From: Halocynthiibacter sp049608145
GTDB taxonomy: Bacteria; Pseudomonadota; Alphaproteobacteria; Rhodobacterales; Rhodobacteraceae
Length of the DNA: 64,000 nt
Direction: 5' to 3'
Assembly (NCBI RefSeq): GCF_049608145.1
Contig: NZ_JBMYXF010000004.1
Location: 32,607-96,606 of the forward strand
Shown here: piece after piece, positions 51,998-60,051 of the stretch
Layout of the letters: the number at the start of each line of letters is the position of its first letter
How positions within the stretch are numbered: position 1 is the stretch's first letter
Made by a program: the position numbers and the translations under genes
Notes under the pieces: model-generated
What the model was told of the DNA's origin: nothing
The model's database searches: none
What the model saw: only the letters and a program-made list of their open reading frames with translations

Positions 51998-53056
51998 ATG
52001 TTGTTTCAATTGCCTGATCATAAGGTGCTTTATCGAGCCCTGACAAAACGCGACCCAGCCTGGGATGGCCGGGCTTGGGTCTGCGTTGCCACCACCGGAA
52101 TTTTCTGTCGCCTCAGTTGTCCAGCCCGTGACCCGAAACCTGAAAACTGTGCGTTTAAGCCTTCGGTCACGGAATGTATCGAAGCGGGCTTTCGCCCCTG
52201 CAAACGCTGTCACCCCCTGGGTGTTCTATCGGATGATCCCATGATATCGGATCTAGTGAAAGCACTTGAGAAAGATCCAACAAGACGCTGGTATGAAAAC
52301 GATATTGTGCAGATGGGATATGATCCCTCTACCGTACGACGCAATTTCAAACGGATCTTTGGCATGACCTTTCTGGAAATGGCGCGCCAGCGCCGTCTGG
52401 CTGCTGGTTTTACCACTTTATCAGAAGGCCATCGGGTAATTGATGCTCAGCTTGAAGCCGGGTTTGATTCACCATCCGCCTTTCGCGCAGCTTTCGCAAA
52501 ACTGATCGGAACCGCCCCGGGTGAATTCAGCAAGAATGCGTTGCTACAGGCAGATTGGTTTCAAACCGATCTTGGCCCCATGATCGCAATTGCCGACAAC
52601 CGACATCTGCACCTGCTTGAGTTCGCTGATCGCAAAGCCCTGCCGACAGAATTAAAACGCCTGATGAAAGATTGCCCTGGTGGCATCGGGTTTGGTACGC
52701 CCGCGCCGATCCGTCAGATCAAAGATGAACTGAATGCCTATTTCAATGGTATATCTGCGACATTCACAACCCCGCTTGCCCCGCATGGCACAGCTTTTCA
52801 AAAAGACGTCTGGCAGGCGCTGCGTGCAATCCCTGCAGGCGAGATCCGCAGTTATTCTTCTCTGGCAGCAGATTTGCAACGCCCCGAAGCCACCCGTGCC
52901 GTTGCCCGCGCCAATGGTGCAAATTCCATTGCGATTGTAATTCCTTGCCACCGGGTGATTGGTGCAGATGGCAATCTGACCGGGTATGGTGGTGGGATCT
53001 GGCGAAAAGAACAACTGATTGAAATCGAAAAGAAATATGCAGGAGCACCAACATGA
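51998..53056 (+). CDS. ada: bifunctional Ada: methyl-DNA repair methyltransferase and AraC-type regulator
   Basis: 352 residues. N-terminal zinc domain with Cys37, Cys41, Cys68, Cys71 (GIFCRLSC and PCKRC) equals the E. coli Ada set (38, 42, 69, 72), where the first accepts the phosphotriester methyl. AraC-type HTH follows (residues about 90-180, WYENDIVQMGYDPSTVRRNFKR). The C-terminal methylguanine methyltransferase has the acceptor site IPCHRVIG near residue 317. So all three parts are intact and it is a full Ada. It overlaps the next gene by 4 bases. Confidence 0.93.
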   Translation: MLFQLPDHKVLYRALTKRDPAWDGRAWVCVATTGIFCRLSCPARDPKPENCAFKPSVTECIEAGFRPCKRCHPLGVLSDDPMISDLVKALEKDPTRRWYENDIVQMGYDPSTVRRNFKRIFGMTFLEMARQRRLAAGFTTLSEGHRVIDAQLEAGFDSPSAFRAAFAKLIGTAPGEFSKNALLQADWFQTDLGPMIAIADNRHLHLLEFADRKALPTELKRLMKDCPGGIGFGTPAPIRQIKDELNAYFNGISATFTTPLAPHGTAFQKDVWQALRAIPAGEIRSYSSLAADLQRPEATRAVARANGANSIAIVIPCHRVIGADGNLTGYGGGIWRKEQLIEIEKKYAGAPT

Positions 53057-53865
53057 CCACTGGCCACGGCACAATCTTTCGTACATTGCACCAACCAGGA
53101 AACCCATTCATTCTGGCCAATGCTTGGGATGTGGGTTCAGCTTTGATGTTGCAGGGCATGGGGGCAAAGGCGATTGCGACAAGTTCTGCCGCGCTTGCCT
53201 TTACTCTTGGCACGCGGGACATGGGGCATATCACCCGCGACCAGTCCCTTGCACATGCTCAAGATCTGATTGCCGCAGTGAATGTGCCCGTATCCGGTGA
53301 CTTTGAAAATGGTTTTGGCGAAGATCCCGATACCTGCGCTGAAACCGTACGCATGGCTGGTGAAATTGGCCTTGCGGGGATTTGTATTGAAGACACAGCC
53401 CTGCCGGCTGACACAGCTTATGCATTTGATCTTGCCGTTGAACGTATCCGTGCTGCATCAGACGCCGCGCGGGGCCTGAACAAAGATTTCTTCCTTGTTG
53501 CCCGTGCTGATGGCGTTCTGACTGGGAAATACGACGTGGAGGAAGCCATTCGCCGCCTTCAGGCCTTTGAGGCCGCGGGTGCAGATGGTTTGTATACGCC
53601 GACGCCGGCCAATCCGAAGGATCTTGCGCGGATCTGTGCATCGGTTACCAGACCTGTGAATGTTCTTGCGGCAGGCCCCTGCACAAAACTGACCATAAGT
53701 GAGTTTGCCAAGGCTGGTGCTGCGCGCATCTCTCTTGGTTCGGCTCTGGCGCGTGCCACCCATCGTATGATCCGCGATATCGGCGTGGATATGCTGGAAA
53801 ATGGTGATTTTTCTGCTCTGGGCAAATCTATTTCTGGCGACGCTGTTGAAAATCTGATGTTCTGA
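53053..53865 (+). CDS. isocitrate lyase/PEP mutase superfamily protein
   Basis: 270 residues. Barrel segments LANAWDVGSALMLQGMGAK, ATSSAALAFTLGTRD, PVSGDFENGFGEDP (metal and substrate) and GICIEDTALP, ending VNVLAAGP. The KKCGH motif of true isocitrate lyases is absent; this is the oxaloacetate hydrolase/PEP mutase-like subgroup, with reaction unknown. Start overlaps the ada stop (ATGA), so it is translationally coupled to a DNA repair protein. Confidence 0.85.
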   Translation: MTTGHGTIFRTLHQPGNPFILANAWDVGSALMLQGMGAKAIATSSAALAFTLGTRDMGHITRDQSLAHAQDLIAAVNVPVSGDFENGFGEDPDTCAETVRMAGEIGLAGICIEDTALPADTAYAFDLAVERIRAASDAARGLNKDFFLVARADGVLTGKYDVEEAIRRLQAFEAAGADGLYTPTPANPKDLARICASVTRPVNVLAAGPCTKLTISEFAKAGAARISLGSALARATHRMIRDIGVDMLENGDFSALGKSISGDAVENLMF

Positions 53866-53897
53866 GCATCAGCATTGAACGTTGTCGGAGTTAACCA

Positions 53898-54866
53898 GTG
53901 TCTATTTTAAGATCCCTTTTGTTTTCAGCGGTATTATTTTGCGCAGGAATCCCTGCGCAAACTCTGGCTCAGGACATACCTGATTACTCAGATATATACG
54001 TGAATGACTACGCGGATCTGATCACACCAGAGGATGAAAGCGAGATCCGTCAGAGTCTTTCAGAGCTAAAGGAAAATACTGGCGTCGAAGTCACTGTTCT
54101 AACCCTGCATAGCTGGCGTGAATTTGAAGAAAGGGCCCGGTTCGAAGCCTTTACCACAGGGGTGTTCAATGCCTGGGGAATAGGTGATGCAGAGCAGAAT
54201 AATGGGGTCCTGATCCTTGTGGCACAGACAGAACGCCAAATGCGTATTGAACTTGGTTCAGGTTATGCGCCGGATTTCGACCTTACTGCCAAAGAAGTGA
54301 TCGAAACTAAGTTCCTTCCTCATTTTAAATCCGGCAACTACAGCCGCGGGATTGCAAATGGAACAAGTGCGGTAATCGATCGTATTGCGCTCCCGCTGAG
54401 TAGAGGAAACGCACCCTGGTCAAAGGCCGCCTACCAGCGTGACAAAGGTCAGAGAATCCTCACATTTTTCAAGATTCTGGGGGCATCCATCATTGCATTA
54501 TTCGTATCCATCGTAGCCTTGGTCCGCCAGGCTAGGCGAAATCGTATCCGTTGCCCCGAATGCAGAAAGGTTGGGGTTGTCACCACAAATGAAGTTCTGA
54601 CACCGCCCAGCGAAACAAAGGGCGGAAGCGATGTTGAGATAAAATACTGCCCAGCTTGCGATTATAAAACCACCCGGACATATGCGACACTCAGCTACCA
54701 AGCGCAGCGCAGAGCCGCTGTTCGTCGAATGGCGCATACAACTTCTACTTCTACTTCTACATCTTCGTCATCCTCTTCCTCATCCAGCTCTTCCTCCTCT
54801 TCCTCGTCCTCCTCTTCTTTCGGCGGGGGCCGGTCTAGCGGAGGAGGAGCTTCGGGCAGCTGGTAG
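53898..54866 (+). CDS. TPM-domain membrane protein with zinc ribbon and poly-Ser tail
   Basis: 322 residues from GTG 53898 (GGAG upstream). Signal peptide (LFSAVLFCAGIPAQTLA), a TPM domain (YVNDYADLITPEDES; NTGVEVTVLTL; ELGSGYAP), one membrane helix near 195-213, a zinc ribbon CPECRK...CPACDYKT, and then a tail of about 25 consecutive serines, encoded by TCN/AGC codons with repeated CTTCTACTTC and TCCTCTTCC blocks, ending FGGGRSSGGGASGSW. The TPM family (YgcG/DUF) members often have such a Gly/Ser-rich end. Function unknown; some are membrane-quality factors or phosphatases. Confidence 0.83.
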   Translation: MSILRSLLFSAVLFCAGIPAQTLAQDIPDYSDIYVNDYADLITPEDESEIRQSLSELKENTGVEVTVLTLHSWREFEERARFEAFTTGVFNAWGIGDAEQNNGVLILVAQTERQMRIELGSGYAPDFDLTAKEVIETKFLPHFKSGNYSRGIANGTSAVIDRIALPLSRGNAPWSKAAYQRDKGQRILTFFKILGASIIALFVSIVALVRQARRNRIRCPECRKVGVVTTNEVLTPPSETKGGSDVEIKYCPACDYKTTRTYATLSYQAQRRAAVRRMAHTTSTSTSTSSSSSSSSSSSSSSSSSSSFGGGRSSGGGASGSW

Positions 54867-54920
54867 GATCACATGTATTTTCCAGACATTCCCCAAAAAG
54901 AGACGAAAATTTCCTGAAAG

Positions 54921-54933
54921 CGACATTGTGTCG
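54921..54933. promoter_or_regulatory. CGAC/GTCG inverted repeat upstream of mttB
   Basis: CGAC-ATTGT-GTCG, preceded by G and followed by TAATTG. Close relatives occur at 59248 and 59966 next to both dehydrogenase genes. It lies about 205 bases before mttB. Between them a second perfect repeat, GTGAAAAA (54951-54958) with TTTTTCAC (54968-54975), forms a hairpin. Confidence 0.55.
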
Positions 54934-55137
54934 TAATTGCGCGGGCCACAGTGAAAAAACGGGGGCATTTTTCACAGACGAACTGATTCAAACGGAGCCC
55001 GACGTGGTCCATTGTCTTGACTGGAAAATTTCCCTGATCGTGATCACGATTGGAGCAGAACGGGGCCGCGCAGCACGCGGACGACCGGGCGCGAACTAAC
55101 GCCCCCTTCCCTTTACTGCTACAAACGAGACAAAAAA

Positions 55138-56673
55138 ATGACTGCAAAAACCTCCCGCCGTTCCGGTGGTCGCGCCGCCCGTAAAGCCCTTCGTGAAGCC
55201 CCCGTTGCCATGGAAGCGCGTTCCGTACGCCCAGGCATGGAAAGCGCGTCCCTGAAGGTTCTTTCCGACAAACAAATCAACATGATCCACGAAGCTGCGA
55301 TTGAAGCACTTGAAACCATCGGTTTCGCAGATGCACCGCAATCCGGTGTCGACCACATGGTGCGTGTTGGCTGTATCCTCGGCGATGATAACCGCATTCG
55401 CATTCCACGTGCCGTGGTCGATGATGCCCTTTCGAAAGCCTGTAAAGACGTTACGCTATACGGTCGCGATCCTAAACACGACATGCATCTAAACGGTCAC
55501 CGTGTACATTATGGCACTGCGGGTGCTGCGGTCAGCTTGGTTGATGTAGAAACCGAAGAATATCGCGACTCCACCGTGCAGGATCTGCATGATGCCGCAA
55601 AAATCGCCGATCGTTTGGACAATATCCACTTCCTGCAGCGCCCTATGGTCTGCCGTGATATTTCTGACAACTATGAGATGGATATGAATTCCATCTACGC
55701 CACGATTTCAGGCACAACCAAACATGTTGGAGTATCTTTCACAGAGCCAGGCTATGTCGATGGCGGCTTGGACATGCTGCATATGGTTGCTGGTGGCGAA
55801 GAAGAATGGCGTGCGCGTCCTTTCGTGTCCAACTCCAACTGTTTTGTGGTTCCACCGATGAAATTCGCAACCGAAAGCTGCGAAGTTATGGAGAAAGTCA
55901 TTGAAGGTGGCATGCCTGTCCTGCTGCTGTCTGCGGGCATGGCAGGTGCGACGACACCTTCCACCGTTGCCGGTGCTGTAGTGCAATCGGTTGCAGAATG
56001 CCTGGCGGGTATCGTCTATGTAAACGCTGTAAAACCCGGCGCGCCAGCAATCTTTGGCACCTGGCCCTTTGGCCTTGATCTGCGGTCCGGTGCAATGACT
56101 GGTGGTTCGGGCGAACAAGCGCTTCTGACCGCAGCCTGTGCACAAATGCACAAATTTTACGGGCTGCCAGGTGGAGCACCAGCAGGCATGACCGATGCAA
56201 AACTGCCGGATATGCAAGCGGGTTGGGAAGCTATGGCATCCAACATCATGGGGGGGCTGTCAGGTTTGAACATGGTCTATGAATCAGCGGGCATGCATGC
56301 GTCATTGCTTGGGTTTTGCCATGAAAGCTTGATCTTGGGGGACGATATTATCGGTCATGCCCTGCGTTGTGTACGTGGGATTGAAGTGGATGATATGACT
56401 CTGGCACTGGATCAGATGCGCGAAGTCTGCCTTGATGGACCCGGTCATTACCTAGGAACAGATGCAACACTGGCGCGGATGGAAAGCGATTACGTCTATC
56501 CGAAAACAGCAGAACGTCTATCCCCGAAAGAATGGGTTGAGGTTGGTAAGCCAAACCTTGTGAAAGCGGCGACAAAGAAGAAAGAAGAGATCTTGGCAGA
56601 GCCGTCCCGTGCGGCCCTTGATCCGGTCTTGGATCAAGAGATCCGTTCAAAATTCAAGATCCATTTGGGCTGA
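55138..56673 (+). CDS. mttB: MttB-family (trimethylamine methyltransferase-like) corrinoid methyltransferase, non-pyrrolysine
   Basis: 511 residues with no in-frame TAG, so it is a non-Pyl member; Pyl members carry it near the region corresponding to residues 350-360, read here as GMTDAKLPDMQ. Family segments include AIEALETIGFADAP, LYGRDPKHDM, HYGTAGAAVSLVD, TWPFGLDLRSGAMTGGSGEQ. Such proteins move a methyl group from a quaternary amine (glycine betaine, proline betaine, carnitine and others in known cases) to a corrinoid protein. An N-terminal Arg-rich start (KTSRRSGGRAARKALRE) is unlike the archaeal enzymes. The likely partner genes are at 29.2-36.2 kb; the corrinoid protein itself is not in the window. 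Substrate not determinable. Confidence 0.87.
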   Translation: MTAKTSRRSGGRAARKALREAPVAMEARSVRPGMESASLKVLSDKQINMIHEAAIEALETIGFADAPQSGVDHMVRVGCILGDDNRIRIPRAVVDDALSKACKDVTLYGRDPKHDMHLNGHRVHYGTAGAAVSLVDVETEEYRDSTVQDLHDAAKIADRLDNIHFLQRPMVCRDISDNYEMDMNSIYATISGTTKHVGVSFTEPGYVDGGLDMLHMVAGGEEEWRARPFVSNSNCFVVPPMKFATESCEVMEKVIEGGMPVLLLSAGMAGATTPSTVAGAVVQSVAECLAGIVYVNAVKPGAPAIFGTWPFGLDLRSGAMTGGSGEQALLTAACAQMHKFYGLPGGAPAGMTDAKLPDMQAGWEAMASNIMGGLSGLNMVYESAGMHASLLGFCHESLILGDDIIGHALRCVRGIEVDDMTLALDQMREVCLDGPGHYLGTDATLARMESDYVYPKTAERLSPKEWVEVGKPNLVKAATKKKEEILAEPSRAALDPVLDQEIRSKFKIHLG

Positions 56674-56685
56674 TATATCGGCTAT

Positions 56686-56734
56686 GTGGGGGCCAGCCCC
56701 CACCCCCCCCCGGAGTATTTCCGGCAAGATGAAA
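56686..56734. repeat. palindromic intergenic repeat, copy B
   Basis: GTGGGGG-CCAG-CCCCCAC (56686-56703), then a run of C and CGGAGTATTTCCGGCAAGAT followed by GAAA. Same design as copy A at 46481, which supports a dispersed family. It sits between mttB and the convergent dehydrogenase. Confidence 0.72.
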
Positions 56735-56762
56735 GGGCGGCGGTTTTGCAACTGCCGCCCTT
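56733..56762 (-). terminator. rho-independent terminator of the dehydrogenase
   Basis: AAGGGCGGC / GCCGCCCTT, 9-bp stem with a 12-base loop, directly after the minus-strand gene's stop; it abuts repeat copy B. Confidence 0.8.
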
Positions 56763-56768
56763 ATCAAA

Positions 56769-59183
56769 TCAGCCGCGTAGGCGTTTGCCTTCGGGATCGA
56801 AGGCCGGTTGCTCAAGAATGCGTGCCTTGTGGGGTGCACCTAGAATGAAAACATCCACAGTGTCACCCGGTTTTGCGGTATCTGCTTTGACAAAACCAAG
56901 GGCCAAGGATTTACCGACGGATGCCCCAAATGCACCAGATGTGATCCGACCAGCAGGTGTGCCATCCGGCATGAACACAGGTTCACCGCCGCTGGCGTCT
57001 GCATTGGTGACCTCTATTTCGAAACCAACCAGATGTTCACGCGGCGCTTCGTCCTTGATCGTTTCCCAAGCGGCTTTGTTCAGGAAGTTTTTCGCAGGTT
57101 TCACCAAGCGTTCCAGGCCAACTTCTTGTGGGAAATATTCCGGGCTGTATTCGCGCCCCCAAGACCCGTAACCTTTTTCGATCCGCAAGGCGCCCAAGGC
57201 ACGCCCGCCAACCGGGCCACCTTTCATTGCGCGCGCCTCAGTGATCAAAGCGTCATACAGCTTGACCTGATCCGCCTCAGCACAGTGCAATTCCCAACCA
57301 AGGTCACCAGTAAAGCTGACACGGATCGCAAGACAATCCACGCCCGCAACTGTGATTTGTTGTGAGCGCATGAAACGGAACGCTTCATGGGATAGATCCA
57401 CATTTGTCATACGCGCAAGCAGATCGCGTGATTTTGGCCCTGCGATGTTAAACCCTGCGGTGGTGTCCGTGACGTTGTTGAACACAGTCCCTTCTGGCAA
57501 TGGGACCGCGTTAAAGAACCGCTGATGATAGCGTTCCGCCATGCCAGAGCCGACCATCATATAGTCGCCCTCGCCCAGCATTGTGACCGTGAAATCACCC
57601 GCAATACCGCCGCGCACCGAAATCAGTGGCGCAAGGCAAGACCGCCCAATTTCCGTTGGGATGGTATTGGCCAGCAAAGCATCCAGCCAGTCATGCGCGC
57701 CAGGCCCCGTGATGCGGTAATTGGCAAAGTTGGAAATATCGATGACACCAACATGATCGCGTAGCATCTTGGTTTCATTCGCGACCGGTTCAAACCAGTT
57801 CTGACGGGTAAACCCATTGGTATCAGTCACGCCAGGCTTATCGGCAAACCACAGCGGGTGTTCCCAGCCACAGTTCAGACCAAAGACCGCGCCCATGTCT
57901 TTCTGCATTTCATAGGCTGGGCGTACACGCGCTGGCCGACCAGCAGAACGTTCCTCATTCGGGAAATGGATAGAGAACCTGTTGGCGTATTGATCTTGCA
58001 CCTTGGCTTTGGTGAACTTCGCATCAGCCCAATCCCCAAAACGCGCCAGATCCCAAGCGAACATATCATATTGAGGTTCACCTTCAATGATCCATTGCGC
58101 GGCAAGAAGCCCTAATCCACCGGATTGTGAAAATCCAGGGATAATACCGTTACAACAGAAGTAGTTAGACAGTTCTGGCACAGTACCAAACAGCGCATTT
58201 GAATCCGGCGACCAAATCATTGGGCCGTTGATCACACGTTTGATACCCGCATCACCGACCACAGACAAACGATCAATCGCACGCATAATATTGTCTTCGA
58301 TCCGTTCCAGATCGTCAGCGAACAATTCATGCCCAAACCCCTGCGGTGTGCCATCTTCGGCCCAGAACTTCATGTTCTTTTCATAAGCACCAACCAGTAG
58401 GCCATCGCCTTCCTGACGCAGGTAGTATTCGCCGTCACGGTCCGCAACAGATGGCAAACGCATGCCATGCGCTTTGACTTCTGCAATCGCTTCGGTCACG
58501 AAATACTGGTGTTCTGTTGGGATCAGCGGCAGTTTCAGTCCCGCCATTGCACCAACTTCACGGCCCCAAAGACCCGCTGCGTTCACAACCCATTCCGCCT
58601 TGATATCGCCCTTTGGGGTACGGACAATCCATGTGCCATCCGGCTGTTGTTCTGTTGCGGTAACCGGGCAGAACCGTTCAACCTGTGCACCCATTGCGCG
58701 GGCACCGGCAGCATAGGCCTGCGTCACGCCCGAGGGGTCAACATTGCCGCCATCAGGTTCATACATGATACAGCGGATGCCGTCGTAATTGACCAGCGGG
58801 TGCAGTTTTTCAGCCTCTGCACGGGATACTTCATGGAAATTCATACCGTAATATTTGGCCTTGGCTTCCTGTAGGCGCAGCTGATGTTCACGCGCTTCTG
58901 TTTGGGCCAAGTACAAAGAACCTGGTTGAAACACACCACAGCCCTGCCCGGTTTCAGCTTCCAGTTCTTTATACAGATTCATCGTATAGTGCTGAATTCG
59001 TGTGATATTACTGTTGTCATGCAACCCGTGAATACCCGCTGCCGCGTGCCATGTGGACCCGGACGTTAGCTCATCGCGTTCCAGTAGGATGCAGTCCTTC
59101 CATCCAAGTTTTGCAAGATGATAAAGGATCGAGCAACCGATCAGCCCGCCTCCGATGACGACAACCTGGGCTTCTGTGCGCAT
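56769..59183 (-). CDS. FAD-dependent dimethylglycine/sarcosine dehydrogenase-like protein with GcvT domain, paralogue 1
   Basis: 804 residues. DAO-type FAD domain: VVVIGGGLIGCSILYHLAKLG and STWHAA, whose His is the covalent FAD site in dimethylglycine dehydrogenases. The C-terminal half is an aminomethyltransferase (GcvT) fold: HWLDALLANTIP, GDFTVTMLGEG, FTGDLGWELH. It oxidises an N-methyl group and passes the resulting methylene to tetrahydrofolate. Length and layout equal those of the gene at 60052. The start is ATG 59183. A YceI gene and an operator-like repeat lie upstream. Confidence 0.9.
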   Translation of the reverse strand: MRTEAQVVVIGGGLIGCSILYHLAKLGWKDCILLERDELTSGSTWHAAAGIHGLHDNSNITRIQHYTMNLYKELEAETGQGCGVFQPGSLYLAQTEAREHQLRLQEAKAKYYGMNFHEVSRAEAEKLHPLVNYDGIRCIMYEPDGGNVDPSGVTQAYAAGARAMGAQVERFCPVTATEQQPDGTWIVRTPKGDIKAEWVVNAAGLWGREVGAMAGLKLPLIPTEHQYFVTEAIAEVKAHGMRLPSVADRDGEYYLRQEGDGLLVGAYEKNMKFWAEDGTPQGFGHELFADDLERIEDNIMRAIDRLSVVGDAGIKRVINGPMIWSPDSNALFGTVPELSNYFCCNGIIPGFSQSGGLGLLAAQWIIEGEPQYDMFAWDLARFGDWADAKFTKAKVQDQYANRFSIHFPNEERSAGRPARVRPAYEMQKDMGAVFGLNCGWEHPLWFADKPGVTDTNGFTRQNWFEPVANETKMLRDHVGVIDISNFANYRITGPGAHDWLDALLANTIPTEIGRSCLAPLISVRGGIAGDFTVTMLGEGDYMMVGSGMAERYHQRFFNAVPLPEGTVFNNVTDTTAGFNIAGPKSRDLLARMTNVDLSHEAFRFMRSQQITVAGVDCLAIRVSFTGDLGWELHCAEADQVKLYDALITEARAMKGGPVGGRALGALRIEKGYGSWGREYSPEYFPQEVGLERLVKPAKNFLNKAAWETIKDEAPREHLVGFEIEVTNADASGGEPVFMPDGTPAGRITSGAFGASVGKSLALGFVKADTAKPGDTVDVFILGAPHKARILEQPAFDPEGKRLRG

Positions 59184-59247
59184 GGGTATTCTCCGTTTTG
59201 TTGCGCATAGGGTGCCTCGGGGAAAGCGGATATTCCAAGCCTGTTTG

Positions 59248-59262
59248 CGACATTTTATGTCG
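59248..59262. promoter_or_regulatory. CGAC/GTCG inverted repeat upstream of dehydrogenase 1
   Basis: CGAC-ATTTTAT-GTCG, centred about 72 bases upstream of the start at 59183. It shares GCGACATT and TGTCGTA with the mttB site. Confidence 0.55.
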
Positions 59263-59275
59263 TATTGTTTTCCAT

Positions 59276-59887
59276 CTAACGCAGAGGGATGATTTCCAGC
59301 TGAAAATCTAATTCGATCATCGGGTCAACAAGCCACGGGTAACCATCTGCACCATATTCACGACGGTCAAACTGCCCCACCACCCGTAAAATGGACGGCT
59401 CAGCATCGGCACGACCATCGCGCAACAGTGAAATATCCAGATCCATCTCTCTTGTCTCTCCGCGCAAGGTAAAATCACCCGTCACACGCGCGCCATCATT
59501 AAGGCGCATGATTCTACGGCTTACAAAGCGTGCATTCGGAAAGCTCTTGATGTTGAGAACTTTTACCTCACGCAGGGCCGATGTTGCCAGTACATTTCCA
59601 GCACGCGCACGTGCGACATTAAAGTTCACTATAATTTCAGCATCTTGTGGTGCATCCAAGTCCAACAGAAGACCGGCGGATTCAATAGGGATAAATCCGC
59701 GTGTCCGCTGTCCGGCCAGATGGTAACTGAAATGGGCTTTGCCATCACTCACGATACGAAATGCTTCGTTTGCAGCAAAAGCGGGGCCTGATCCTGCCAA
59801 AAGTCCACAAAAGGAAATCAGAAAAAGCGGACTACGAATGATATCGCGGCATGTGGCGCGAAGATGGACTGAGATGAATCTAAACAT
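59276..59887 (-). CDS. YceI family periplasmic protein
   Basis: 203 residues with a signal peptide (LFLISFCGLLAGSGPAFA, cut before ANEA, after a longer charged N-region). The lipocalin-like YceI fold is supported by FRIVSDGKAHFSYHLAG, TSALREVKVLNIKSFPNARFVS, the GDFTLRGETREMDLD strand and the final LDFQLEII. YceI proteins bind polyisoprenoid lipids in the periplasm. It reads toward dehydrogenase 1 with 92 bases between, and may be on the same transcript. Confidence 0.85.
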   Translation of the reverse strand: MFRFISVHLRATCRDIIRSPLFLISFCGLLAGSGPAFAANEAFRIVSDGKAHFSYHLAGQRTRGFIPIESAGLLLDLDAPQDAEIIVNFNVARARAGNVLATSALREVKVLNIKSFPNARFVSRRIMRLNDGARVTGDFTLRGETREMDLDISLLRDGRADAEPSILRVVGQFDRREYGADGYPWLVDPMIELDFQLEIIPLR

Positions 59888-59964
59888 ATCGCATTGTTGC
59901 AGGTCTTTGTTTTTTCACAAGACACAAGCCCGTGTCGATTGGTTGGCGTGAAGACTATCTAAAA

Positions 59965-59981
59965 GCGACCTAATTTGTCGC
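59965..59981. promoter_or_regulatory. GCGAC/GTCGC inverted repeat upstream of dehydrogenase 2
   Basis: GCGAC-CTAATTT-GTCGC, 71-87 bases before the start at 60052 and upstream of the divergent YceI gene. Third member of the repeat set. Confidence 0.55.
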
Positions 59982-60051
59982 AGGTTTACATGCGCGTTTT
60001 CTGAACCGGGCCAATCTGTCCAAAAGTTTCAAACATCTGAGGAGGAATTCC

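Noticed and set aside
54867..55137. Cobalamin riboswitch upstream of mttB
   Set aside because: No B12-box sequence or long-range helix was found; only a short hairpin and the CGAC/GTCG repeat.
55138..56673. Pyrrolysine in MttB
   Set aside because: No in-frame TAG codon; all 511 codons are sense, so standard decoding applies.
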